Shown here piece by piece: positions 53,684 to 63,961 of a DNA stretch of 64,000 nt. Origin of the DNA: Endotrypanum monterogeii (lineage: Eukaryota > Euglenozoa > Kinetoplastea > Trypanosomatida > Trypanosomatidae); assembly GCA_000333855.2 (NCBI GenBank), contig CM007320.1, forward strand, positions 124,020 through 188,019, read 5' to 3'. Each line of letters begins with the position of its first letter. Positions within the stretch are counted from its first letter, which is position 1. The notes under the pieces were generated by a model that did no database searches, had not been told where the DNA came from, and worked only from the letters and a program-made list of their open reading frames with translations. The position numbers and the translations under genes were made by a program.

Positions 53684-54601
53684 ATGGGGCTTTCTGACAT
53701 TGATGAGGACGATCCGGTGACGGACATCCCTCTACCAGGGGTGGTGATCGCACAGTCGCCACCCGCAGCATCACCCACCGGTGCTGTTGCGGCCCCTGAC
53801 ATCTCCACTGTCGCCGACTCTTCCACAACGAAGCCCCATGAAAAGAGAAATCGTTGTGATAACTCCTTTTTGGACGATTTGTTCGGAAGTATTAGTATGA
53901 GTGCTCCCTCAAGCTCCCCTGGCGGTTGTGCCGTGTCATCGGGCTCTACTGCGCCTGCTGTCCGCAAGGCGACGCCGACAGCCCCCGCGGCGACCTCTTC
54001 AGACATCCTGAATGATTTGTTCTCGGCCGCACATGTGGCATCCTCTAAAAGTGTGATGTCGACTCATCCCGGTGAGACCTACGCCAAAATTTACGTGGAT
54101 GGCAACAGAGGCGGGGAGGAGGACGGTGTCACCAATTTGTTCGATCTATCAAAGCCGTCGAAGAGGGAGAGGTACCGCAACGCGGAAAGTTTCTTGGAAG
54201 CCTTTGAGCGCCAAGGAAAGCGAATAGGCAGTGATGGCGGCACCACTGAGACGCGGGAAACTCTCGCCAATCTGACGCGCAACAAAGATGACAACAAAAT
54301 TCGGGCTCGATTGCTGGCGCTGATGAACTACTATGACGTGCTCGGCGTCGCCCCGACTGCCTCGGAGGAGGAGATCAAGCGTAGCTACAAGAAGAAGGCG
54401 CTGGAGTTGCACCCAGACCGCGTCGGCCGTGAACAGACGCAGGAGGAGGCAGAGCTATTCAAAGTGATCACAAAAGCCAATGAAGTCCTTTTGGACGCCG
54501 AGCAGCGTCGCGTGTACGATGCAAGTCTTCTCAGTGGTGCAGGACACCCAGGGATGATATCCCCTACATCAGCGGATTGGTGGAGTCACATGCAGAGTTA
54601 A
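53684..54601 (+). CDS. J-domain protein, C-terminal J domain
   Basis: Hsp40-type co-chaperone. The 305-residue protein has a long acidic/Ser/Ala/Pro-rich N-terminal region (MGLSDIDEDDPVTDIPLPGV) with two similar short motifs, SFLDDLFGS and DILNDLFSA, which may be docking segments. A J domain lies at about residues 218-288: YYDVLGVAPTASEEEIKRSY, then ALELHPDRVG with the HPD triad, and EVLLDAEQRRVYD. The protein ends ADWWSHMQS shortly after the J domain. No Gly/Phe or zinc region is present, so it is a type III (class C) J protein. The repeated DLF-type motifs resemble clathrin-adaptor ligands, as in auxilin, but I have not established this. The ATG at 53684 was chosen over an upstream GTG. Confidence 0.82.
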   Translation: MGLSDIDEDDPVTDIPLPGVVIAQSPPAASPTGAVAAPDISTVADSSTTKPHEKRNRCDNSFLDDLFGSISMSAPSSSPGGCAVSSGSTAPAVRKATPTAPAATSSDILNDLFSAAHVASSKSVMSTHPGETYAKIYVDGNRGGEEDGVTNLFDLSKPSKRERYRNAESFLEAFERQGKRIGSDGGTTETRETLANLTRNKDDNKIRARLLALMNYYDVLGVAPTASEEEIKRSYKKKALELHPDRVGREQTQEEAELFKVITKANEVLLDAEQRRVYDASLLSGAGHPGMISPTSADWWSHMQS

Positions 54602-56174
54602 TTCTCGGTTCAACGCTGGGCTTTTTTTTTCTTGTCTCGAGGGCTAAGTTGAGCGTCTGTACCCATCCCAATTTGCGTTGCACTCGGATTGGAATGACCA
54701 GATCAATGTGCCGCTCACTCACGCACTCTTCGCTTATTTGGCACCTTTCGTCTCAGATCGCCTTGGGTGTTTTATTTTGTTTCCGTGCAGCAAGGCGCTT
54801 GGTGTTCTTCTCGTGTTCATATCAAGGACGGAGTGGTTGTTGTTAGTGTGGGGGGTGGTGGCGATGGGGCACGGCTCACTGCTGTATCAAGTTGTCGCTT
54901 TCAGAGTGTGTTTGTCTGAGTCGCTTTACATGTCATCGAAATATGCTTTACACGTTTTCATGGGCCTGAAAATCAGTAATGTAAATATTCCAGAGAAGCA
55001 CCTGCTCACCCCAATAAGCTGTTCCTCGAAATGATACCTGAAGTGTGTGACTCATGGTGACGTTACCCTCCTCCCTCTCACCTGCTGTAACACGTGAGTG
55101 ACCAAACACCTCGAAAACAGAAAAAAAAGCACTATAATTCTCCGAATGTTGCGCTCCTCAACATTTTTTTTTATATCAGGTGTGGATCTTGTGCTCGCGG
55201 GAGCCATCTTTTTTTATTTTCCGTATTACTTGTCCTCTCTGCTGTCACCTTGGTACTTTTTATCCCTCTGCGAACCCCCCTCCCCGTCCCTCTCTGTGTT
55301 TCCGCGTGTCTGTGTTGTGTGCTTCGGGGGTATTTGTGCCTCCTCTCATCTTTATCGCATCTTCACTGTTTCCGTCTCGGGTTTGGTATTCTCGCGGAGG
55401 TTATGTAGGCCTCCTTCCTTCTGTACTAAGGGGGAGGAGCCTGGGGTGTTTTTATGTTACTCCTTCAAGGACAAATTTATCACTGAAGAACACAAAAGGA
55501 GCAAACAACGAAGTGGAGCACAAATAGCCCTGATGTGACGTCCTCTTAAAAAAAAAAAACACACACAAGAATGTGTTACTGTGATTCCCTAGATGGGAGA
55601 GGGTGGGGGAGTGACGAGCACGGGTAGTGAAGGACCATATGGGGTGGGAGAGCAAGTGAGAGGGGACGTATCATTGCTCACGCATCCTCACACATTTTTT
55701 TCCATGACACTAATTGCGTGATGCTGTTAGGCACATCCTTCGAGAGCCGAGGCAAAAAAAAAAAGAGGAGGAGTGAGGCAGTGCTGATACGTGACATACG
55801 TGAGAGCTGGTTTGTTTAGTTCTTGACTGGCAAGGGACTCCCTACTCTGGTTGTTCACCAGCGGCGTGCTTCCATGAGCTTTAAGCACCTCCTCCCCCCT
55901 AAACAGCAACAGCTGCCCGGGAAGGGAAGCTGGTTTGAGTTGTCATTGCTTCCCGACAGCATTTATTCCCTCTGACCACTCTACTTGTTTTTTTTTCTTT
56001 TTTTATTTTACTCACTTTTCTCTAACGCGATGCACACAGCATGTCGTGAACACACACACACACATATACACACACATATATACATCTGCGTCCTTTTTGT
56101 TTTCAGTATCGCCCTTCTCGACATCAGCTTCAGCGTTACGGTTGGAATAAAGCCTCCGTCGACAGTTTCTAATA
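54602..56174. other. Intergenic region
   Basis: No gene seen. A11 at about 55548-55558, CA tract at 56049-56076. A 118-codon frame at 54678 begins with TTG and lies in the 3' UTR. Confidence 0.7.
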
Positions 56175-56396
56175 ATGTTGCGCCGCTCCCTTGTGACCCT
56201 CAACTGGCGTGACCACGGCATCAGCTACCTCAAGTACCTCAACATCACCACTGAAGCTCTTCACATGGCCACCAAGGAGAAGGCACGCGCCAAATACTCG
56301 CGGTTTTCTTCACCCAACTATGTTGCGTTGAAAAACGATGGCACTGGGGCGATGGAGGAGGTGAAGAAGGTGCCGGCCTTCACGAAGGACTACTAA
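56175..56396 (+). CDS. ATP synthase F1 subunit epsilon, mitochondrial
   Basis: Small central-stalk subunit of the mitochondrial F1 ATPase. The 73-residue protein matches the eukaryotic epsilon pattern: NWRDHGISYLKYLNI (compare WR.AG.SY..Y in other species), then a basic segment (KEKARAKYSRFSSPN) and a C-terminal end VPAFTKDY, which is close to the trypanosomatid epsilon. The first residues MLRRSLVTL may aid import. The ATG at 56175 lies after a pyrimidine-rich 5' flank. The stop TAA is followed directly by an in-frame ATG and 68 more open codons, which I take as 3' UTR. Confidence 0.87.
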   Translation: MLRRSLVTLNWRDHGISYLKYLNITTEALHMATKEKARAKYSRFSSPNYVALKNDGTGAMEEVKKVPAFTKDY

Positions 56397-57923
56397 ATGA
56401 GGCTGCCAAAGGATACGTATTTTTTCCCATCGACATGGGCCCCATACCCCGGGGCCCAGATGCGATGTGGCAGCAAGCGGCACCAGCTATTTACCAAAGG
56501 CGACGCTGATTGTACGATTGCGGTGTTGCACGTCTTCCTTTCATTGCTCTATTTTTGCTCGGTGCGGGCGGTGTGTGCATCGGCGCGCCTTGCGCTCTCT
56601 TGACGGAGATGATGACCGTCTCAGCGCGTCACAGTAGGTGGTATTAGTATTGTTGAGGCAAACAAATGAAAAAGTGGATGCGGAAGATCACTTCCCGTAG
56701 CTGATATAGGGAAAGAAGAGGAAAGAAAAAAGGAATATAACAGATCAAAACAGAAGAAATGTAGCGAGGTGCGCTTTAACATGTCACCCCTATGGCTGCT
56801 GTGAACGCGCTCGTGTGCTCAGCGACATTGCACCCCCACGACCGACTCGTTCACCTCTAATGGAGACTGTGAGGCGGGCGGATTCAAAGGAATCTCTTGT
56901 CTGCGCCCGAGTCGAGAGGTTGCGAGCATGTGCACCCGCGCTACGAGGAAAATGTGTGTGTGTGTGTGTGTGGAGGATGTCGACTACGTCACGGGATGCG
57001 ACCTTCATACTCAAAACATCCACCTAGAAAAATGGGTAGAGTGGCAATCTCTCCATTGCGTATTTTTCTCTGTCCAATTTTATTTGGGAAGGCGGCGGGG
57101 TTAGGGGGCTCTAGCTAGTGCTACCTTCCCTGTATTCGTGTACAAGGCCCTCCCATTGGTCCGTGTGCAACATCCCTCACTCTCTCATCTCTTCTTTTAT
57201 CTCTTTTTTTTTTGATTTCTGTTTCATCTTTTTTTCCCCTTCCCTAATTCTCAACACCTCTCTCTCTCTTGGGTGTGTCTCTGTCTGGGTGTTCCCGGAA
57301 CGCCGCTCCGTCTCGACTACATCCACACACCTCTCTCGCCCTCTGTGCTATCACCTGCGGCTGCACATTTCAACGCCGCATTGGGGGAAAGAATGTCACT
57401 GCCGTCAGCGGCTGCACAGTGGGCCGCCTAATCGTTTTCGTCTTTTTCTACCCCTTCAAAAAGTAGCGTAAAAAACAACAACAACAACAACAACAACTCT
57501 GTGCCACCTGTTCAGTTGTTCTGACGAGGGCAACGGGGGCGTGCCTACACCGCGATTCCGCTCCTGGCTTCGCTTTCTTCACCCTTCTCTTCGGTTTCGT
57601 AGACTTTGCCGTCGTTTGTTCAGTAGCCCCTTCATTTAGCGCTCGGTGTCTGCGAAGGAGGGGAGTGGGGAAGAGGTTGTGCTATTGGGAAATGTGGGGT
57701 TGGCACCTGGAGGTGCATGCAGGCTTCTCTTGATCGCGTGACCTGAGCTGGTTACTATTCCCACGCACCTCTTTTCTTCACCTGCGCTTGTCTTTCCCCC
57801 CCTATCAGTGCCACACGGGTCTCTGTGGCTTCAGCGTACGAGGGACACTAGTGTAAGGGAAGAAGGGGAGGAGGGGGGGGGACGAAGCATAAACAGGCGG
57901 AGGTAGCGGTGAGGAAGACGATC
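56397..57923. other. Intergenic region
   Basis: No gene seen. GT tract at 56957-56973, AAC repeat at 57474-57497, pyrimidine-rich spacer, and a G8 run near 57873-57880. Confidence 0.7.
57474..57497. repeat. (AAC)n microsatellite
   Basis: About eight AAC units. Confidence 0.95.
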
Positions 57924-58490
57924 ATGCCGTGGTACCTCAGCGCCTTTCGGGTGGGCTTCTGCACAATTTATTCCTTCTTTGGATATGTGCAAGTCCGTTG
58001 GTTAGTGGAGGCCGAAGATCGCTATAGGCGCTCAACCACATGGAAACCAGCTGTAGGAACGATTTTTGACCACAAGGTGGTCATGACTCGTGGCGGCTCA
58101 AGTTACGTGCAATACAAGTTCGACGTCGATGGGACCGAATACATTGGGGACCGGTTCCGTAGCGGCGGTATCCACAAGGAGGAAATGGTGTCGAATCCAA
58201 CGCTGCTCGGCGCTGGCACACAACTGGTTGTGTATTATAATCCCGCAGATCCATCTGAGAGCGCTATCAAGCTACAGACAGACCGCGGTGCGGAGTCGCT
58301 CTTCTTTATCGGGTCGCTTTTTTCATTTCTCATCGCATTTCGAGCGGTGCGCTGCGAAACCATTTTGCCGAACATGTTCTACCGATTCCTTGGTGTGAAT
58401 AGACGTGTTGGCGGGATATCCGGGCTGCGACAGGCGCGTCCGCACGCCAAGCAGCGAATGAGTTACGGGAAAAACTCCGGGGCCCTGTAG
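57924..58490 (+). CDS. DUF3592-like membrane protein, function unknown
   Basis: The 188-residue protein has a hydrophobic N-terminal segment (MPWYLSAFRVGFCTIYSFFG), a soluble beta-rich middle and a second hydrophobic segment near residues 125-145 (ESLFFIGSLFSFLIAFRAVR). The middle shows the DUF3592 pattern: WKPAVGTIFDHKVV, then YVQYKFDVDGTEYIGDRF and LVVYYNPADPSESAI, where YYNPxDP is the most diagnostic piece. Two membrane spans with the domain between them are typical of the family. No enzymatic role is known. The ATG at 57924 is preferred over a GTG five codons upstream. Confidence 0.78.
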   Translation: MPWYLSAFRVGFCTIYSFFGYVQVRWLVEAEDRYRRSTTWKPAVGTIFDHKVVMTRGGSSYVQYKFDVDGTEYIGDRFRSGGIHKEEMVSNPTLLGAGTQLVVYYNPADPSESAIKLQTDRGAESLFFIGSLFSFLIAFRAVRCETILPNMFYRFLGVNRRVGGISGLRQARPHAKQRMSYGKNSGAL

Positions 58491-59033
58491 CGATAATCTA
58501 GGGCAGCGAGGACTGGGGTCAACTCGGTTCTGCTCCTTATCAAGGCGAACTCTCATTGTCACATTCCTCATCGAAGCAAAACCTATTTGCACCTTGAAAC
58601 CAACCCACCCTCGCGCGCACTCGTGAAGTCGCACTAAGCAAAGGCGATGCTTCGTATGAAGTCTGCCGCGGCAGTGAGTAGTCGTGTACGCCGGTGGTGA
58701 GTCTCCACGCTTTGACTTTTACAAGTCTCCATCGACTCTCTATCGGTGTCAAGAGGTCTGTCTTTTGGACAAGTGAGGGCGTCACTGCGACTTGAGTGGA
58801 AAGGGAAGTTGGGAAAACGGTGCGTGTCACTCCGTGACTCCTGCTGACTCGTCTTTTTTCTTGGCCGTTAAATTTTTCCCTCTACTGCCCCTTCTTTTTT
58901 CCAGATACTTGTATATATATATTTCGTTTAGATCTGGTGCTGCACTTGTCACCTATCGTCTTACAGAGCGGACGCCCAACAACACTGCGTCCAACCCTTA
59001 ACTTCTCTTGATCCCTTTGCGATCCCCCCTCCC

Positions 59034-59072
<39 letters not shown>

Positions 59073-59104
59073 ATACACACACCTTCACTGAATAACGTAG
59101 CACA
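58491..59104. other. Intergenic region
   Basis: No gene seen. Short TA tract near 58911-58922 and a long CA tract at 59036-59083 just upstream of the RNase H2A ATG. Confidence 0.8.
59036..59083. repeat. (CA)n microsatellite
   Basis: About 48 bp of CA repeat ending about 20 nt upstream of the RNase H2A start. Confidence 0.95.
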
Positions 59105-60058
59105 ATGACGGAGACGCCGTCTGCTCTCAGTGCGCGGCCGTCAGCGCGACTCAGCGGTGCGAAGCGCTCGCGTGAGTCGCTCATCGAGTTCCACGTAAAA
59201 GATATCATGGAGTCTCTTGGAGTGAGCGAGGATTACCTGGTGTTGGGCATCGACGAGGCAGGCCGAGGTCCCGTCATTGGTCCTATGGTGTATACTGGCG
59301 CCCTAATATCGCTTGGCGAGCACGACGACCTAGTACGGCTGTGTCATGTGGCGGATAGCAAGATGCTTGATGAGCGACACAGACTCGACTCACTGCAGCA
59401 GCTGCGCCGACTGAAGACGTTCCGCTCCTTCACCGTGTGTGTCTCTCCTGAGGAAATCTCTAGCACAATGACTGGCCGAAGCGGCCGCAACTTGAATACA
59501 CTGAGCCACGAGACGGCTGTCCGCATCATCTCGGAGGCAACACTGGCGTCCGTCGGCAAGCTCTGTGCAGCATACATTGACACGGTCGGCCCACCTGAGA
59601 CGTACCAGGCACGCCTGGCGGGCCGTTTTCCGCACCTACGCGTGACAGTCGCCAAAAAAGCGGACTCTAAGTTTCCCATTGTGTCAGCGGCCTCGATTGT
59701 CGCGAAGACGACGCGAGACGCCGCCGTTGAGGAACTTGGCGAGTGTGTCGGGAGTGGATACCCCAGCGACCCCCGCGCGATGGCGTGGATTCGGTCGCAT
59801 GTACATCGCTTTTTTGTCTTCAGGCATACATACAACTACGTGCGCCACTCTTGGGGTCCCGTCGCGCAGCTCGCGAAAGACCCATCGGTGTGCGTGCCGG
59901 TTATGTTTGAGCAAGATGTGGACGAGGAGGCCAAACAGCACGGGCGCGGTGGCGACGGTAAGCAGCAGAAACTTAGTTTCGCGAGGCCCCCACCGAAGCG
60001 GCACACGGTGTACAGTCACTTGCTGAAGCTCAAATACCCGACGAGCTTGATGGGGTAA
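59105..60058 (+). CDS. RNASEH2A: Ribonuclease H2 subunit A (RNase HII family)
   Basis: Catalytic subunit that cuts RNA in RNA/DNA hybrids and removes single ribonucleotides from nuclear DNA. The 317-residue protein has GIDEAGRGPVIGPMVY with catalytic Asp50 and Glu51, YIDTVGPP with Asp159, and KKADSKFPIVSAASIVAK with Asp187. These four acids match human D34, E35, D141 and D169. SGYPSDPRAMAWI and FVFRHTYNYVRHSWGP fit the eukaryotic H2A C-terminal region. A tail near 290 reads KQQKLSF, loosely like a PCNA-binding box but not canonical. The active site is complete. High GC and clean start at 59105. Confidence 0.94.
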   Translation: MTETPSALSARPSARLSGAKRSRESLIEFHVKDIMESLGVSEDYLVLGIDEAGRGPVIGPMVYTGALISLGEHDDLVRLCHVADSKMLDERHRLDSLQQLRRLKTFRSFTVCVSPEEISSTMTGRSGRNLNTLSHETAVRIISEATLASVGKLCAAYIDTVGPPETYQARLAGRFPHLRVTVAKKADSKFPIVSAASIVAKTTRDAAVEELGECVGSGYPSDPRAMAWIRSHVHRFFVFRHTYNYVRHSWGPVAQLAKDPSVCVPVMFEQDVDEEAKQHGRGGDGKQQKLSFARPPPKRHTVYSHLLKLKYPTSLMG

Positions 60059-61576
60059 GCGGCCCAACTAGAAGGGGGGGGGAGAGAGGAGTGGGCGGCG
60101 GGCGGTTGTGCCGCTGCACCGCTTTGTCCCTTTCGTGTTTTCGGCAGGCCCCCAGAGCAGGAACTCGTACCCGTGCACCACAAACATACAAACAAACATA
60201 CACAACTTTCACACCATAGAATCTGACGTTCAAAATGTGGTCACAGTCGCGTGCACATACACGCTCTAGACGGGCTCCAGTACCCGAGAAACTGTGGTAT
60301 TGTTTCTTCAGAAGTAATTCCTTTACCCACCGATAAGCATTAGTGGATGAGCATTGAATTACCTTCCCAGGAGATGGCCGGCGCGCGCTTGTGTGAAGGA
60401 AGATCTCACTTGCTTTTTATAGCGGTTCTTGGCCACCTTCCAAGACTTCGCTTTCTCTTATGGCTGAAGGGGGGCGGGGAGGGGGGGAGGTGAGGGATGA
60501 TGGCGCATCGACCACAGTACTTGTAGAGTCCGAATTACGCACCGACTCGAGTTTCAACTGCTTCCCTTATTCATATTAGTGGCACAGTACTCTTGTGTTT
60601 CGTTTGCTGATAGAGGATCTGCGCCGGCTGCTGGATCGACGAGGGCGTGCTCTGCTATGCCCAGTCGTTTATATTCTCCTCGCTTATTCCCTATTGTAAT
60701 GTGCAACGGTACACCCAGACGTGTCTGCTGCGCTCCTCAAGCCCCTCGTAGAAGCTATGGGACACGTCAATCAAGTCTTATTGCTTCTCCTATTTCCGTT
60801 CGTTTTTTTTTTTTTCACGTCCAAATTACCGACGCCGCGGGTCCACTTGTATCATGGGGGCACACACACAGACACACACAAAGCGTTGGGAGTTTGGTCC
60901 TCATTCACCGCTGACTTTTTTCTGGGCGTTTTCTTCTGCCCTCAAATGTTTTGGCTTCGCTGGGGCTGCAGGTTTGCCCTCATTCTGTATCGCTGCCGCT
61001 GCGTGGTGGTGACTCAATGCCACGGCGCCAGTGCAGTGCGGCGCAGGCCCTCCCATGCATGTTTGTTGCCTCTCTCGAGAAATTCTCCACTCCCCTACCC
61101 TCTTTCCACTTGATACCTCACCGTCACTCCTCATACCGTCTTCCTTGAAAAAACAAAATTGTTTTAGCCCTCTCGTTTTTTTTTTTTTTGGCACATCTAC
61201 TTGATTTCTCTTCGTGAAATCAGGGGACGAGGCAACTTCACCCAATCACCGTGCATCTTGAGCCGCGGTGTCAGCAAATACATTGATCAGCGCACCCTGT
61301 AAACAACAGGGCTCCGCTCGAGCCCGTCCACGCATACTGAACCGTGTTTGCCCACAGGCATCTCTACGTCTATGACTGACCTGCACTACATGTTTTCGAA
61401 CGTTGAACATTCTCCCAGCCTCCACACATTTGTCCGCTAAACAGTGTCAGAGGAGCACCACCGCCCCTTTCCTTTTAGACTGAGGTTTTATTTTATTTTT
61501 TCATTCCGAGGACCTCCCCCCCTCCTTTTTTTTTTTCTCGCGGGGCTCTGCCCCCATTCGGTTTCTACTCTGTGCG
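60059..61576. other. Intergenic region
   Basis: No gene seen. T-runs at about 60808-60818 and 61179-61189, G-rich patches near 60074-60082 and 60472-60490, and a pyrimidine-rich stretch directly before the next ATG. Confidence 0.75.
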
Positions 61577-63061
61577 ATGACCAATTCAAATGCGGTGAAA
61601 GCGGCTGCACTGCCACCCGTGCGCACGCCGATGGTGCGATACCTTTTGAACCCCTTTATCGTCTTCCTCGTCACATTTATAATCCGGGTGACACTCTTCT
61701 TTTTTCGCTACTCCGTGGAGCCCTACATCGCGTCTCACGTTATGCCGCACCCGTCCTTGGAGGTGCTTTTGGGGAAGAGCGCCTCAAAAGCATTCAGCGA
61801 CCCTGCCCAGTCGGCGTACGCCAGTGACAAGGAGTGGGCAGGGGAACGACTTGTCACACCGCCGTCATTACATTTTAGTTTGTCAATCCCCATGACAGAG
61901 GTTTCGACATGGCGCGAGGTGGTGTACTGGCGGGGGCGAGGCTTCTCGGAAGGGGTACCCTTTTATCTGCAGACGCTAGCCCCCTGGTACGCGCGCTTCA
62001 TTCCAGCTCTGTTGGCCCAGCCTCCACTCACGGTGCTGGTCTTGAGCGCGATGGACGGGGTCACTGCGATGCTGATCTCGCGCTGGTCCTCCGTCACCGC
62101 CTCGCTGCTGTACACGCTGTTTGTGTTGAATCCTTTCATCATAATCACCACTACCTCTGAGTCGTTGACTTCCTTCGAGCTACTCTTGCTGACTGTTACC
62201 GTTGACCTTTGCACTCGAGGAGGCAAGTCGATGATGGCGAGCGCCGGCGGGCTTCTCTGCGCCTTAACACTCGGAAGTCACTTTATTGCTGTTCCTGTGG
62301 TTCTTCTTGCTCCGCTGGGCACCCCGTCGTTTTCTGTCGCTTTCTCGGCAGCCGTAGCGCTGGCTGCTAGTGTAGGTGTCTACTCCATTGTTTACTTGTA
62401 TATGACAGAGATGCCGTACCGCTCTGCGTCGCTCTACGCACCGCCGGACAACGGGGTTTTGTGGTACGTGCGTCAGCTCATCCTCTCCTCCTACGAGCGG
62501 TCTCTCGAGGTCTTCATGATGCAGGTGACGGCGATGCTTCTCATTCCCGTCTCTGTTGCGCTCCCAAGATCGTATTTGCACCAGTCCCCGTCACCATCGG
62601 CACACCCTCATCTCTTCACGAAGGGTCGGGTTTTCCTCGTTCTCATGGCCGAGGGGTTGTCGATCCTCTTCCGCAGCCAGCTGACTCTGCCGTATTGCTT
62701 CATCATTATTTTACATTTTTATTCGACTCTGAACCCGGCCGCGTCGAAGACACTGACACTTGAGGACGGGCGGGTGGTGACTTACTCGCCATACAAGCGG
62801 GTGCGGCTACTCGTGCCCATCTTTGTACTGCTCACAAGCATACCGCTGGAGGTGAGCTTTTACGCTGGGTGGGTCGTGCGCGAGACGGCGAATGCGAACT
62901 GGAAATTCTTCTCCGACGTCGCCTTTATGATTGGCTCAACATCTTTCTTCGTGCTTTGGTTTACTGAGATTATGGACGACGTACTGTTGTGCGAGAAGAA
63001 ATGTGGCACCAGCACAATGGCTTGCTCTTCCCCCTCGCCGAGTCTCCCCCAGAAGGACTGA
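61577..63061 (+). CDS. GPI transamidase subunit, PIG-U-like
   Basis: Multi-pass ER membrane protein of the complex that attaches GPI anchors. The 494-residue protein has about eight to ten hydrophobic segments. Its layout follows PIG-U/Gab1: a first span with VTFIIRVTLFFFR, then WREVVYWRGRGFSEGVPFYL, LNPFIIITTTSES, an NGVLWYVRQLILSSYERSL block matching PIG-U NIGLFWYFFAEMFE, and near the end SIPLEVSFYAGWVVRETANA with ANANW resembling SANSNF. Trypanosomatids were described as using TTA1/TTA2 in place of PIG-S/PIG-U, so this may be TTA2 or an unrecognised PIG-U. The cytosolic tail is short and Ser/Pro-rich. The ATG at 61577 follows a pyrimidine tract. Confidence 0.78.
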   Translation: MTNSNAVKAAALPPVRTPMVRYLLNPFIVFLVTFIIRVTLFFFRYSVEPYIASHVMPHPSLEVLLGKSASKAFSDPAQSAYASDKEWAGERLVTPPSLHFSLSIPMTEVSTWREVVYWRGRGFSEGVPFYLQTLAPWYARFIPALLAQPPLTVLVLSAMDGVTAMLISRWSSVTASLLYTLFVLNPFIIITTTSESLTSFELLLLTVTVDLCTRGGKSMMASAGGLLCALTLGSHFIAVPVVLLAPLGTPSFSVAFSAAVALAASVGVYSIVYLYMTEMPYRSASLYAPPDNGVLWYVRQLILSSYERSLEVFMMQVTAMLLIPVSVALPRSYLHQSPSPSAHPHLFTKGRVFLVLMAEGLSILFRSQLTLPYCFIIILHFYSTLNPAASKTLTLEDGRVVTYSPYKRVRLLVPIFVLLTSIPLEVSFYAGWVVRETANANWKFFSDVAFMIGSTSFFVLWFTEIMDDVLLCEKKCGTSTMACSSPSPSLPQKD

Positions 63062-63609
63062 CGGGCTACTGTTTTGTGATTGGTTCCTCCAGTATGCGTC
63101 TTTGTCTCGGTCTGTGTCTATCTGTCTTTAGAGGGAGAATGTGTCTGCTGTTTTTTTTTTTCTCACCACGAGGCAGAACTTCGATAGTCTCTAAAACACA
63201 CAGAGTGGCGTCTTTTTATGTGGAGACTTATTGCAAGCATCTTTCTATTTTTCGCTGAGGAGAAAGATCGACATGTGGGGGACTGGAGATCTGGAGGTGT
63301 ACATATAAATATTATACATCGCTCACCACATACTCACTCCCCGTCCTCACCTCCCTCCGATAACGCAGGTGTATGCTTAACCAGTGAGCAGAGAGAAGTG
63401 GACTTGTGCTATTCGACGACCCCCCCCCTCCGAACTGGACTCATGAAACTGTGGGCACTAGTGTTTCTCTCATAAAAGAAAAAAAATTGCAGCACCACGA
63501 AGAGCAGATCGCCTTGTAGCTGAGCTGAAGAGCATAATAAAAAAGAGGAATCTAATACAGCGGAAACTGGCCGTTTTTTTTTTTTTAATTTATCTTCAGC
63601 TCGAACTTG

Positions 63610-63837
63610 ATGTTCGCAATCCGCTCGTTGAGGATGGGAGTTTCTCTAGCACTGTCCACAGGCATCAGTTCCAGAACCGGACATGCCTACTTCCTGATGT
63701 CGCATTTCCCACGCTCATTTTCGTCCCCTCCATTGTTGCTGCGCACCGCCTTCTATTCCTTTGGCCTCTCTCATCCTTCTACTCCTCCTTACACAAAAAA
63801 AAAAACAACAACGACACAAAAAAAAAAATATAAATAA
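63610..63837 (+). CDS. Possible small ORF with splice acceptor (doubtful)
   Basis: An ATG at 63610 lies 10 nt after an AG (63598-63599) that follows a T13 run, the usual layout of a trypanosomatid gene start. The 75-codon frame begins MFAIRSLRMGVSLALSTGIS, which resembles a mitochondrial presequence. However, its end is encoded by A-rich low-complexity spacer (KKKTTTTQKKKYK), so it is more likely the 5' UTR of a gene beyond the window. Confidence 0.18.
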   Translation: MFAIRSLRMGVSLALSTGISSRTGHAYFLMSHFPRSFSSPPLLLRTAFYSFGLSHPSTPPYTKKKTTTTQKKKYK

Positions 63838-63961
63838 AATATGCACACCAACACATGCACGTTTGACGTGCTCCCATGCGTGCATCATGTCCCCCTCCTA
63901 TTTCTCTTTCGTCACCCGTCTTGCACTCCTCACGTTCACTTCCTTCTGTACAATAATATGC

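Noticed and set aside
54678..55034. 118-codon plus-strand frame after the J-domain gene
   Set aside because: Begins with TTG, no ATG until its second half; 3' UTR.
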